Part shown: piece by piece, positions 4,829 through 13,472 of the stretch
Numbering within the stretch: the stretch's first letter is position 1
Layout: each line of letters begins with the position of its first letter
Source: JBGSUZ01 sp043770095
GTDB taxonomy: Bacteria; Bacillota; Clostridia; Peptostreptococcales; Acidaminobacteraceae
Reading direction: 5' to 3'
Assembly: GCA_043770095.1 (NCBI GenBank)
Contig: JAYVIR010000016.1
Span: 1-14,441, forward strand
Length of the DNA: 14,441 bases
Notes under the pieces: generated by a model
What the model was told of the DNA's origin: nothing
The model's database searches: none
The model's input: only the letters and a program-made list of their open reading frames with translations
Position numbers and translations under genes: made by a program

Positions 4829-5938
4829 TTATTCTAAATAATCTTTGAGTTTTTTACTTCTGCTTGGGTGCTTGAGTTTTCTAAGCGCCTTCGCTTCAAT
4901 TTGACGAATTCTTTCTCTTGTCACGTCAAATTGCTTACCTACTTCTTCAAGTGTTCTCGCTCTGCCATCTTCTAAGCCGAATCTGAGTTTAAGCACTTTT
5001 TGCTCTCTAGGCGTGAGCGTTTCAAGAACTTCCATTAATTGCTCTTTAAGCATTGAGAACGCAGCGGCATCTGCAGGTGCAGGTGCGTCTGTGTCAGGAA
5101 TGAAGTCACCCAAATGGCTGTCTTCTTCTTCACCGATAGGCGTTTCAAGCGATACTGGCTCTTGTGCAATTTTAAGAATTTCTCTTACTTTTTCAACAGT
5201 CATGTCCATCTCTGCAGCAATTTCTTCAGGCTTTGCATCTCTGCCAAGTTCCTGTAGCAATTGTCTAGAAACACGAATCAATTTGTTGATGGTTTCAACC
5301 ATATGCACTGGAATACGAATGGTTCTCGCTTGGTCAGCAATCGCTCTTGTAATCGCTTGTCTGATCCACCAAGTCGCATAAGTGGAGAATTTATAACCTT
5401 TTCTATAGTCAAATTTTTCAACAGCTTTAATAAGACCTAAATTGCCTTCTTGAATGAGGTCGAGGAACTGCATGCCTCTACCAACATATCTTTTAGCGAT
5501 GCTGACAACAAGTCTGAGGTTGGCTTCACAAAGCTTTTTCTTTGCTTCTTCGTCGCCCTCTTCCATTCTCTTTGCCAGTGCAATTTCTTCTGGACCACTA
5601 AGAAGCGGCACTTTACCGATTTCTTTGAGGTACATTCTTACTGGATCGTCAATGTTGATGCCTTTCGGTAAAGAAATGTCATCAAAATCTTCTTCTTTTT
5701 CTTTTTCTTCATCTTCGTCTTCTTCGAACGTGTCATCGTCATTGCCATCTTTATCGCCAACGACTTCAATGCCCATCGTTGCTAAGGAATCATAAATGTC
5801 CTCAATTTGCTCTTTATCAATGTCTAATTCAGACAAACCATTTTCAATCTCAGAGTACGTTAAATTCCCTTTTTTCTTACCTTTTGAGGCGAGTTCTCTT
5901 ACCAAATCGATATGTTGCGGATCTATCTTACTACTCAT
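4829..5938 (-). CDS. rpoD: primary RNA polymerase sigma factor (RpoD/SigA)
   Basis: Housekeeping sigma-70, directing RNA polymerase to vegetative promoters. The 369 residues match Bacillota SigA, which lacks the large insertion of E. coli RpoD. Region 1.1 spans about 5-58, followed by a very acidic linker (62-88, rich in D and E). Region 1.2 is DDPVRMYLKEIGKVPLL (97-113). Region 2 contains LRLVVSIAKRYVGRGMQFLDLIQEG and, for -10 melting and recognition, KFSTYATWWIRQAITRAI (183-200). Region 3 follows. Region 4.2 ends with TRERIRQIEAKALRKLKHP for -35 recognition. GAGGGGAG sits about 8 bases before ATG 5938. The start codon lies inside the end of dnaG (8-base overlap), indicating translational coupling with primase as in the Bacillus dnaG-sigA operon. 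Confidence 0.97.
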   Translation of the reverse strand: MSSKIDPQHIDLVRELASKGKKKGNLTYSEIENGLSELDIDKEQIEDIYDSLATMGIEVVGDKDGNDDDTFEEDEDEEKEKEEDFDDISLPKGINIDDPVRMYLKEIGKVPLLSGPEEIALAKRMEEGDEEAKKKLCEANLRLVVSIAKRYVGRGMQFLDLIQEGNLGLIKAVEKFDYRKGYKFSTYATWWIRQAITRAIADQARTIRIPVHMVETINKLIRVSRQLLQELGRDAKPEEIAAEMDMTVEKVREILKIAQEPVSLETPIGEEEDSHLGDFIPDTDAPAPADAAAFSMLKEQLMEVLETLTPREQKVLKLRFGLEDGRARTLEEVGKQFDVTRERIRQIEAKALRKLKHPSRSKKLKDYLE

Positions 5939-7820
5939 TTATTTTCACTCCCCTCAATACTTGCTTGCCCTTCATCATTTCCTGCTTTAATTGTCTCAAT
6001 TCCGTTTCCTTTCTGATAAAAAACAACTCCGTCTTCATAGCGACGTCTGCTGTCATATGACTAGCCTCTGTACTCTTAAACAACATTCTCTGCGCTATAA
6101 CCTCATCAATCTTTTCGTCCATCAGCAGCAATTGGTAGCTTGCCAATGTGACGTTTAAATCTTTATCAAAATACTCAGAAGTGACCATTGCCTTATAAAA
6201 CCGCTCTATGGCTAGTGCTGAATCCATATCAAAGAGCTGGCTAATTTCGGAAATTTCAACTTCTGCGTGATTTTGATAATAAGCTTCTAGAAGGTGCATC
6301 AAACTTTTAATTTCTTCACTGCGTATATGCTCAACAGAAACTTTAGCGGTTACGGCTAAAAATCCCTGTCTGTTGTGAAGTGACATTTCTAAGAGTTTTT
6401 TTTCTATGTCATATACTTTACTGCGACCATCCGTGTTGATCACGACTTTTTCAATAACAGGTTTTTGCTCGCCGTATTTACCGCTTGCGTTATTCCTATT
6501 TTGGTTTTGGTTAGATGGTTTGGAATAGAATGCATTTTGTCCACTGACTTCTTTAAAAATAACCTGACGGTCGTACTGCATGTCGTTTGCCAGCATGTCG
6601 ATGTAGTGACTCCTTTCGACTTCGCTTTCTAAACTCCGAATCATCAATGCGGCTTTTTTTACATAATCCAGTTTGCCTTGCTGCTGATTTAAATTAAAGG
6701 AAAGCTTTAACACTTTGAGTTGATAAGCAAAACTTTCTTCAGCATTTGATAACATTTCTAAAAATGAAGCTCTGCCCTTTTGACGAATGTATTCGTCAGG
6801 GTCCATATTGTTTTCAAGCGTAAGCACTTTGATTTTAGCCTCAATGCCTTTCATAACCTCAATGCTTCGCATAGCAGCCTTTTTTCCAGCCAGATCGCCA
6901 TCAAAGCACAAAACAATTGTTTTGGCATAGCGGTCTAAAATTTTGCCATGTTCTAAGGTTAGTGAAGTCCCGAGTGTCGCGACTGTATATGGAATTTCCT
7001 GCTGATGCAGTGCAATAACGTCCATATAGCCTTCGACGACAATAACAAGCCCTTGGTCTCTAATCTCTTTTTTACCCTGAAAGAGACCATATAAAGTAAC
7101 ACTTTTATTAAAAACCGGCGTTTCAGACGTATTTAAGTACTTTGGAAGGGTTTCATCCATTACTCTTCCCCCAAAGCCTAAAAAATTCCCCTTAACGTCG
7201 CGGATGGGAAACATGATTCTACCACGAAAGCGGTCAAAATAGCCATTGCCATCTTTCTTTTCAGACAAGAGACCCGCTTGTAGCATTTCTTTTTGCGTTT
7301 TGGGACTCGTACCGACAGCTTTTAATAGCCCATCCCACGTATTTCCCGAGTAACCAAGACCAAAGTGACTGATCATTTCTTCGGTAATGCCTCTATTATT
7401 AAGGTACACCATTGCATTTTGGGAACGCTTCAGATTTTTATAATAATAAACGGCAGCTTCACGGTTGACATGAAAAAGCTTCTTTTTAAACTCTGAATAA
7501 TCAGGTTTACCCGTTTCAATCTTATACGGATCCAAATCAATGCTAAATTGATCTGCCAAGAACTCAATGGCGTCAATAAAATCTAAATGCTCTTTTTCCA
7601 TCGCAAATCCGATGGCATTTCCTGAAGCTTGACAGCCAAAACAGTGATAGAGCTGTTTGTCTTCGGAAACTGAAAAAGACGGCGTTTTTTCATTATGAAA
7701 CGGACACAAGCCCGAATGGTTCTTGCCACTTTTTTTAAGAGGCAAATACCTTGAAATCAAATCCACTATATTAACACGATCTAATATCACTTCCGATATT
7801 TGATTGTTATACTTTGTCAT
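5931..7820 (-). CDS. dnaG: DNA primase
   Basis: Makes RNA primers for Okazaki fragments and leading-strand starts at the replication fork, working with the DnaB-type helicase. The CHC2 zinc-binding domain is at the N-terminus with C39, H42, C60 and C63 (CPFHNE...YHCFGCQASGN). The primase core and TOPRIM domain follow, with E263 in VEGYMD and D307/D309 in CFDGDLAG as metal-binding acidic residues. The Asn/Gln-rich stretch about 430-450 looks like the flexible linker to the C-terminal helicase-binding domain. The 629 residues are a normal length. The ribosome binding site is weak (AGG close to the ATG). The 179 bases upstream, between dnaG and dgt, hold no gene and no clear promoter or terminator. 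The 3' end overlaps rpoD. Confidence 0.97.
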   Translation of the reverse strand: MTKYNNQISEVILDRVNIVDLISRYLPLKKSGKNHSGLCPFHNEKTPSFSVSEDKQLYHCFGCQASGNAIGFAMEKEHLDFIDAIEFLADQFSIDLDPYKIETGKPDYSEFKKKLFHVNREAAVYYYKNLKRSQNAMVYLNNRGITEEMISHFGLGYSGNTWDGLLKAVGTSPKTQKEMLQAGLLSEKKDGNGYFDRFRGRIMFPIRDVKGNFLGFGGRVMDETLPKYLNTSETPVFNKSVTLYGLFQGKKEIRDQGLVIVVEGYMDVIALHQQEIPYTVATLGTSLTLEHGKILDRYAKTIVLCFDGDLAGKKAAMRSIEVMKGIEAKIKVLTLENNMDPDEYIRQKGRASFLEMLSNAEESFAYQLKVLKLSFNLNQQQGKLDYVKKAALMIRSLESEVERSHYIDMLANDMQYDRQVIFKEVSGQNAFYSKPSNQNQNRNNASGKYGEQKPVIEKVVINTDGRSKVYDIEKKLLEMSLHNRQGFLAVTAKVSVEHIRSEEIKSLMHLLEAYYQNHAEVEISEISQLFDMDSALAIERFYKAMVTSEYFDKDLNVTLASYQLLLMDEKIDEVIAQRMLFKSTEASHMTADVAMKTELFFIRKETELRQLKQEMMKGKQVLRGVKINE

Positions 7821-7999
7821 TACCTACACCGACCTGACCTTTATATATGTGGGACAAAGTTTACTATTATCAATAAATTCGACAAAAAAAACTTTTTTCC
7901 TTCATGAAATTCAAACTTTTTTAGAAATATAAGAAATTCTAAATAAACGTATAAGCTGAATTGAAGTTTCAACTTAATAATAGCTGTCTTTCACAGGCA

Positions 8000-9007
8000 T
8001 TAAATCCAAAAGTTTGGCACAAATAAATCTTTGTATTTTTGGACGGCGTAGCGGTCTGTCATTCCAGCGACATAATCTTTCACCGCAACAATGCCTTCAC
8101 CAGCTTCATATCTGGCAAAGTGCTCCATCGGCATCGCCTGTGGGTGCGCTTTGAAATAATCGTATAGTTCTTTAATGAGAAGCATGGCCTTCGCTTCTTC
8201 TTTTTTCGCATCTAAATTTAGGTAGACTCTCTCAAACATAAAGCGTCTAAGCGATAAAAAAGCTTGGCTGACGTCCGGGCTAAATCCGATATGCTCAGCG
8301 CCAAGAGACTGATTGATCATGTCTCTAATAAGAAAATTGATGCGCTGACTATGACTATGCCCCAGTAAATCCAGTTCTGATTTAGGGAGGGCTTCTGTTT
8401 TTAAAACGCCTGCTCTCACAGCGTCATCTATGTCATGGTTAATATAAGCAATTCGGTCGCTCGTTTTGACAATTTCACCTTCGAGGGTCATAGGCATTAC
8501 ATCGCCTCGATGGTTCAAAATACCGTCTCTGACTTCCATGCTCAAATTAAGTCCAGGTTGATCTTCTTGATGTTTTTCGAGTATGTCCACCACTCTCAAA
8601 CTCTGCACATTATGTTCAAAGCCGCTAGGGTGAATTTGACTCAGCGCATACTCCCCGCAGTGTCCAAAGGGTGTGTGCCCAAGGTCATGACCGAGCGCAA
8701 TCGCTTCCGTTAAGTCTTCATTGAGGCGAAGGGCTCTTGCAATGGTTCTGGATATTTGCGCCACTTCCAAGGTATGCGTCAGGCGCGTTCTATAGTGATC
8801 TCCCTCTGGCGAGAGAAATACTTGTGTTTTGTGTTTTAATCTTCTAAAAGATTTTGAATGGATAATCCGATCTCGATCTCTTTGAAAAATAGTTCGAATG
8901 TCACAAGGTTCTTCAAATACAAGACGTCCTTTTGACTCAGAAGCTCTTACTGCCCGTTCTGAGAGGATTTGATGCTCTAAGGTTTCCGTTTTTTCTCTAA
9001 TGGACAT
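8000..9007 (-). CDS. dgt: dGTPase / deoxyguanosinetriphosphate triphosphohydrolase-like HD protein
   Basis: HD-domain nucleotide hydrolase of the Dgt family, which converts dNTPs (dGTP in the classical case) to the nucleoside plus triphosphate. The 335 residues match the shorter, Bacillota-type Dgt-like proteins, not the roughly 500-residue E. coli enzyme. Signature segments are FQRDRDRIIHSKSFRRLKHK near the N-terminus, RTRLTHTLEVAQ with H78, the H107-D108 pair in ALGHDLGHTPFGH, and a late metal-binding Asp in VKTSDRIAYINHD. I chose ATG 9007, which has AGGAGG seven bases upstream. The longer frame starting with TTG at 9028 begins ahead of that Shine-Dalgarno and is unlikely. It stands alone between the ppdK terminator and dnaG, and dNTP control fits its place beside primase. 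Substrate choice cannot be read from sequence. Confidence 0.9.
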   Translation of the reverse strand: MSIREKTETLEHQILSERAVRASESKGRLVFEEPCDIRTIFQRDRDRIIHSKSFRRLKHKTQVFLSPEGDHYRTRLTHTLEVAQISRTIARALRLNEDLTEAIALGHDLGHTPFGHCGEYALSQIHPSGFEHNVQSLRVVDILEKHQEDQPGLNLSMEVRDGILNHRGDVMPMTLEGEIVKTSDRIAYINHDIDDAVRAGVLKTEALPKSELDLLGHSHSQRINFLIRDMINQSLGAEHIGFSPDVSQAFLSLRRFMFERVYLNLDAKKEEAKAMLLIKELYDYFKAHPQAMPMEHFARYEAGEGIVAVKDYVAGMTDRYAVQKYKDLFVPNFWI

Positions 9008-9116
9008 GAAAACACCTCCTATTATCAAAATTCAACATAAGCCTTTAAAATCCTTCTTAAAAAAGATATTAACATCTAACTTTAATCATTTTGAATCATT
9101 GTCTTCTTAAACAACT

Positions 9117-9146
9117 AAAAAACGGGCACAAAACAATCGGCCCGTT
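9117..9146 (-). terminator. intrinsic terminator after ppdK
   Basis: On the minus strand AACGGGC (9146-9140) pairs with GCCCGTT (9127-9121) around a 12-base loop, followed by a run of T (complement of A9117-A9122). It starts 44 bases after the ppdK stop and closes the ccpN-PDRP-ppdK unit. Confidence 0.8.
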
Positions 9147-9190
9147 CTTCAAGTCCTATCTATTATATACTCTTATTTTGTGCAATTCAA

Positions 9191-11821
9191 TCAAAAATTA
9201 TTTTTTTGTTGAATTGCCGCCTGTGCAGCAGCCAATCTTGCAATCGGGACTCTAAATGGTGAACAGGACACGTAATTAAGTCCCAGTTCGTGGCAGAATG
9301 CAATTGATTTTGGTTCGCCGCCATGTTCTCCACAAATACCCATTTTAAGATTTGGTTTTTCTTTTCGTCCAAGATCCACAGCAATCTTCATCAATTTGCC
9401 CACGCCGTGTTGATCGATGGTTTCGAATGGGTCTTTTTCAAAGATGCCCATTTGTCTGTACGCGCCAATAAATTTGCCTGAGTCGTCTCTTGAGAAACCA
9501 AGGGTCATCTGAGTTAAATCGTTTGTGCCAAAGGAGAAGAAACTTGCATCTTTTGCAATTTCATCTGCAATGAGCGCTGCGCGAGGCACTTCAATCATTG
9601 TCCCTACAGCATATGACAAACGAGTTCCCAGTTCTTCAAAAATACGCTCTGCCGTCTGATCAACCAACTCTTTAAGCTGTTTAAGCTCTTCCTTAAAGCC
9701 AACGAGCGGAATCATAATCTCTGGTTTTACTTCTACGCCTGTTTCTTTGAGAACGCTTATCGCCGCTCTAAAAATAGCCTCTGCCTGCATGCCGTAAATT
9801 TCAGGCCAAGTGATTGCCAATCGGCATCCACGGTGCCCGAGCATCGGATTAAACTCTTGCATGCCGTCGACGATTTGTTGAAGCTGATAGGTCTCTAAGT
9901 TCATTTCTTTTGCGAGAACAGCCACGTCTTCTGCTTTATGAGGCAAGAATTCGTGAAGTGGCGGATCAAGCAGTCTGATGGTCACGGGTCTTTCGCCCAT
10001 TATTTTAAAAATAGCTTTAAAGTCATTTTCTTGGAAAGGCAGTAGCTTGCTTAACTCTTCAGCTCTGTCTTCAACCGATTGTGAGAGAATCATGCGTCTG
10101 ACAACAGGAATTCGATCTTCTTCAAAGAACATGTGCTCTGTTCGGCAAAGTCCAATGCCTTCAGCACCAAAGCCTACGGCAACGCCTGCATCTCGCGGAT
10201 TGTCAGCATTTGTTCGAATTGACAGGACTCTGGCTTCATCTGCCCAGTCCATAAGGGTATTAAACGCATCGCCGAGAACAGCGCTTCTTGTTTTTATTTT
10301 CCCTAAATACACGCTGCCGTCATTGCCATTTAGAGAAATGTAATCGCCTTCGTTAACGATCACATCGTTTGAAATGAAGCGTTTTAAATGCTCTTCCACC
10401 GTCAGTTCGCCGCAGCCAGCCACACAGCATTTACCCATACCTCTTGCTACAACTGCTGCATGCGAAGTCATTCCGCCTCTTGCTGTTAAAATGCCGACAC
10501 CAGCAACCATTCCTTCAATGTCCTCAGGCGATGTTTCCATTCTTACCAAAACGGCTTTGATCCCTTTTTCCATGGCTCTGACCACGTCCGCAGCATTAAA
10601 GAAAACTTGACCTGTCGCAGCGCCCGGAGAGGCTGGAAGTCCTTTTGTAATGAGCGTTGCTTCTTTTAAAGCTTCTTCTTCAAAACATGGGTGAAGCAGT
10701 TGATCAAGCTGTTCTGCATTGATTCTAAGAAGAGCCTCTTCTTTTGTAATAAGCCCTTCACTTACAAAATCTACTGCGATGCCAAGCGCCGCCTGAATGG
10801 TTCTCTTTCCAGTTCGCGTTTGAAGCATAAACAGTTTGCCTTTCTCAACGGTAAATTCAATGTCTTGCATGTCTCTATAGTGTGTTTCGAGAACTTTCGC
10901 AATGCCCACAAACTGTTCATAGACTTCTGGCAGAATGTTTTCAAGCGCTTTGATTGGATTTGGGGTTCTGATGCCTGCAACAACGTCTTCACCTTGCGCA
11001 TTCATGAGGAATTCACCCAAAAACTCTTTGTCACCTGTAGATGGGTTTCTCGTAAATGCAACCCCTGTGCCACTTGTGTCTCCTAAGTTACCGAAGACCA
11101 TTTCCTGTATATTGACCGCCGTTCCCAGATTATGAGGAATGTCGTTGATATTTCGATAAACCGTTGCTCTTGGATTGTTCCAAGATTTAAAGACGCTCTC
11201 AATGGCTAAAATCAGCTGTTCGTAAGGGTCTTCTGGGAATGATTTTCCCGTTGCGTGTCTTATTTTTTGCTGATACTGCTCAATAATCGATTTTAAGTCT
11301 TCAGCCTCAAGTTCCGTGTCGAGCGTCACGCCTTTGAATTCTTTGAAGTTTTCAAACACATGGTCAAATTGATATTTCGGAATGCCAAGCACGACATCTG
11401 AAAACATCTGCATGAATCTGCGGTAGCAGTCATAGGCAAAACGTTCGTTTCCGGTCAAAACAGCTAAACCTTCAGTTGTCGCTTGATTGAGTCCAAGATT
11501 TAAAATCGTATCCATCATGCCAGGCATTGAGAATACAGCACCCGAACGAACCGATACCAATAATGGGTTTTCTGGATTTCCAAATTGTTTTCCAGTTTTA
11601 CTTTCCAGAAGTTTAAGAGCGCTTAACACTTCCGTTTGAAGTGCCTCTTTTAAAAATGTTTTTGACAAAATATATTGCTGACAAGCCTCTGTGGTGATTG
11701 TAAATCCTTCAGGTACCGGTAGTCCAATCCGCTTCATTTCAGCAAGACCAGCCCCTTTTCCACCAAGCAAAGCTTTCATGTCGCCATTTCCTTCTTCAAA
11801 AAAATAAATCCACTTACCCAT
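9191..11821 (-). CDS. ppdK: pyruvate, phosphate dikinase
   Basis: Interconverts pyruvate + ATP + phosphate and phosphoenolpyruvate + AMP + pyrophosphate; in anaerobic Bacillota it can serve glycolysis or gluconeogenesis. The 876 residues are full length. The N-terminal ATP-grasp domain begins LLGGKGAGLAEM. The swivelling phosphohistidine domain carries H454 in GGMTSHAAVVARG, with T452 as the expected regulatory phosphorylation site. The C-terminal TIM-barrel PEP/pyruvate domain carries acid/base C830 in GICGEHGGEP. ATG 11821 is preferred because GGGAG lies 8 bases upstream; an in-frame GTG at 11830 is too close to it. The gene begins 20 bases after the PPDK regulatory protein, so enzyme and regulator are co-transcribed, and an intrinsic terminator follows. 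Confidence 0.97.
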   Translation of the reverse strand: MGKWIYFFEEGNGDMKALLGGKGAGLAEMKRIGLPVPEGFTITTEACQQYILSKTFLKEALQTEVLSALKLLESKTGKQFGNPENPLLVSVRSGAVFSMPGMMDTILNLGLNQATTEGLAVLTGNERFAYDCYRRFMQMFSDVVLGIPKYQFDHVFENFKEFKGVTLDTELEAEDLKSIIEQYQQKIRHATGKSFPEDPYEQLILAIESVFKSWNNPRATVYRNINDIPHNLGTAVNIQEMVFGNLGDTSGTGVAFTRNPSTGDKEFLGEFLMNAQGEDVVAGIRTPNPIKALENILPEVYEQFVGIAKVLETHYRDMQDIEFTVEKGKLFMLQTRTGKRTIQAALGIAVDFVSEGLITKEEALLRINAEQLDQLLHPCFEEEALKEATLITKGLPASPGAATGQVFFNAADVVRAMEKGIKAVLVRMETSPEDIEGMVAGVGILTARGGMTSHAAVVARGMGKCCVAGCGELTVEEHLKRFISNDVIVNEGDYISLNGNDGSVYLGKIKTRSAVLGDAFNTLMDWADEARVLSIRTNADNPRDAGVAVGFGAEGIGLCRTEHMFFEEDRIPVVRRMILSQSVEDRAEELSKLLPFQENDFKAIFKIMGERPVTIRLLDPPLHEFLPHKAEDVAVLAKEMNLETYQLQQIVDGMQEFNPMLGHRGCRLAITWPEIYGMQAEAIFRAAISVLKETGVEVKPEIMIPLVGFKEELKQLKELVDQTAERIFEELGTRLSYAVGTMIEVPRAALIADEIAKDASFFSFGTNDLTQMTLGFSRDDSGKFIGAYRQMGIFEKDPFETIDQHGVGKLMKIAVDLGRKEKPNLKMGICGEHGGEPKSIAFCHELGLNYVSCSPFRVPIARLAAAQAAIQQKNNF

Positions 11822-11841
11822 ATCGTCCACTCCCTTTTTAA

Positions 11842-12654
11842 TTATTCAGCATGTTTTTTAAACAATTCCTCAATAATATTCGCTGTCTCTTCAACCGCTT
11901 TATTGGAAACGTCAATGATTGGGCATCCAATTCGTTTCATAATGCCTTCTGCATAATCAATCTCTTCTAAAATGCGCTCCATGTTGGCATAGGTCGCTGT
12001 GTTATGTAGTCCCAAGGCTTTCAAACGTTCAATTCTAATTTCTTCAAGCTTAACCGGATTCGTGGTCAGCCCGATGATTTTCCTAGGATTGATTCGGTAT
12101 AATTCGTCTGGAACAGGTACTTCCGGCACCAATGGAATGTTGGCAACTTTCATGTTTTTATGTGCCAAATACATACTTAGCGGTGTTTTAGAGGTTCTTG
12201 AGATGCCAATAATAACCACGTCTGCCTTGGTAACGCCTCTTGGGTCTTTGCCATCATCGTACTTAACCGCAAATTCAATGGCTTCTATTTTTTTAAAATA
12301 CCGTTCGTCAATTTTATGAATAATTCCTGGTTCGTAAACCGGTTTGATTCCAATAAATTCCTCGAAAGTCTTCATAAGTGGCGAAAGTAAATCTACGCAA
12401 GGAATTTTGTGTCTTGCGCAATCTGTCACGATTTGGTGTCTGAGATTTTCAAGAACCGTCGTGAATACAACGATTGAACGGTGCTCTGCAGCTTCTTCGA
12501 TCATTTCTTTGATTTGTTCTTCGTTATTGATATAAGGGTATTTTTTAATTTCATATTCAGTGCCTCTAAATTGTTCCGCCGTTGCTCTAGCCACCATCTC
12601 TGCCGTTTCGCCAAGAGAATCTGATGCTACAAATATTTTCAGCTTATTGCTCAT
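11842..12654 (-). CDS. PPDK regulatory protein (bifunctional Ser/Thr kinase and phosphorylase, DUF299)
   Basis: Member of the PPDK/PEP-synthase regulatory protein family (YqfL/PpsR). In studied members it inactivates the dikinase by ADP-dependent phosphorylation of the Thr near the catalytic His and reactivates it by Pi-dependent removal. The 270 residues are the usual size. The nucleotide-binding loop is GISRTSKT (150-157), preceded by a KADVVIIG strand. The N-terminal VASDSLGETAEMVARA segment is typical of the family. PPDK, not PEP synthase, is the likely target because ppdK follows after 20 bases and carries the matching Thr452-His454 pair. AGGAGG precedes ATG 12654. The gene lies 13 bases downstream of the ccpN-like gene, the same ccpN-yqfL pair as in Bacillus. 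Confidence 0.95.
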   Translation of the reverse strand: MSNKLKIFVASDSLGETAEMVARATAEQFRGTEYEIKKYPYINNEEQIKEMIEEAAEHRSIVVFTTVLENLRHQIVTDCARHKIPCVDLLSPLMKTFEEFIGIKPVYEPGIIHKIDERYFKKIEAIEFAVKYDDGKDPRGVTKADVVIIGISRTSKTPLSMYLAHKNMKVANIPLVPEVPVPDELYRINPRKIIGLTTNPVKLEEIRIERLKALGLHNTATYANMERILEEIDYAEGIMKRIGCPIIDVSNKAVEETANIIEELFKKHAE

Positions 12655-12667
12655 ATTATTCCTCCTG

Positions 12668-13306
12668 TTATTGATTGCCCATTTCTACAAATAATTTTGT
12701 GATGCTGGTTTTACTGATTCTACCAACGACTTTAAAATATTGCATCCCGTCAATCAGTAGTTCTTCAACCACAGGAAGTGCATCGATTTGATGCTCAATA
12801 ATTTTTTTCGCCGCCACATAGATTGGATCCTTAGGGGATGCCATAACGATGTTTGGCATTCTCGTCATAATCATACCCACTGGAACGTTGTTTATATCAG
12901 ATCTTCCAATAGCGGCTTTCAAAAGATCCTTTCTAGAAACCACGCCTACCAAATGGTCTTCTGAGGTGACACAAATTAAACTGACATCCTCTAGGAACAT
13001 CATGACAATAGTGTCATACACAGAGAATTTTACATCGACCACTGAAGCTCTTGATTTCAAATCATTTACCCTGATATTTTTAAGATAATCCACTATGCGA
13101 TTTCTGGTGGAGTCTTCTATGACGCAGTACCCTATTTTAGGCTTGGCTTCCAAATGCCCTGACATGACCAACAAATTTAAGTCCGCTCTGATGGCTGACC
13201 TTGTCAAATTGAGATGTGCAGCAATTTGTTCGCTAGCAATGGGTTGATTTGTTTTTACTATTTCTAAAATTTCTAAATGTCTGCTTTTAAGTTCGATGGT
13301 TCCCAC
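12668..13306 (-). CDS. ccpN: CcpN-type transcriptional repressor (HTH plus two CBS domains)
   Basis: Homologue of Bacillus CcpN, a repressor of gluconeogenic genes that senses nucleotides through CBS domains. About residues 8-60 form a winged HTH (ILEIVKTNQPIASEQIAAHLNLTRSAIRADLNLLVMSGHLE). Two CBS motifs follow, about 83-135 (ending HLVGVVSRKDLLKAAIG) and 145-205 (ending YFKVVGRISKTSI). The open frame begins at GTG 13306 and the next residues, GTIEL, align with the start of Bacillus CcpN. However, GGAGG overlaps that GTG. It is spaced correctly (about 8 bases) for ATC at 13297, three codons later, so the true start is uncertain. It heads a unit with the PPDK regulatory protein and ppdK, the likely regulated pathway, behind a good promoter. 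Confidence 0.88.
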   Translation of the reverse strand: MGTIELKSRHLEILEIVKTNQPIASEQIAAHLNLTRSAIRADLNLLVMSGHLEAKPKIGYCVIEDSTRNRIVDYLKNIRVNDLKSRASVVDVKFSVYDTIVMMFLEDVSLICVTSEDHLVGVVSRKDLLKAAIGRSDINNVPVGMIMTRMPNIVMASPKDPIYVAAKKIIEHQIDALPVVEELLIDGMQYFKVVGRISKTSITKLFVEMGNQ

Positions 13307-13338
13307 CTCCGTTTGTCTTATATGCTACTCTATTTAAC

Positions 13339-13367
13339 ATAATAGTGTATCACATAGGACTTTTCAA
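13339..13367 (-). promoter_or_regulatory. promoter of the ccpN-PDRP-ppdK unit, with possible CcpN operator
   Basis: On the minus strand TTGAAA (13367-13362) and TATTAT (13344-13339) are exactly 17 bases apart, a near-consensus vegetative promoter. The start would be near 13332, giving a leader of about 26 bases. In the spacer, TATGTGATACA (13356-13346) matches 10 of 11 positions of the CcpN consensus TRTGHYATAYW as I remember it. Repressor bound there would block polymerase, so autoregulation is possible but unproven. Confidence 0.65.
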
Positions 13368-13390
13368 GTCTTTTTTGTGAAATAAAACAC

Positions 13391-13428
13391 AAAAAAGCAC
13401 ACTTATTTTAGTTTATAAGTGTGCTTTT
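13391..13428 (-). terminator. intrinsic terminator of glyS
   Basis: AAAAGCACACTTAT (13393-13406) is perfectly complementary to 13415-13428 around an 8-base loop. On the minus strand the stem runs into six T (complement of 13391-13396). It lies 45 bases past the glyS stop and separates glyS from the next promoter. Confidence 0.85.
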
Positions 13429-13472
13429 ACGTTTATATAGTTCATTTAAGACTTTTTTAAGCGTATTAAAAC

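Noticed and set aside
7821..7999. Promoter or terminator between dgt and dnaG
   Set aside because: Several AT-rich near-matches exist but none combines good boxes with a 16-18-base spacer, and no stable hairpin with a T tract was found.
9008..9028. Upstream TTG start for dgt
   Set aside because: AGGAGG lies inside this extension and is correctly spaced for ATG 9007.
9187..9384. Minus-strand open frame of 65 codons
   Set aside because: It overlaps the conserved C-terminal end of ppdK in another frame and has no family features.
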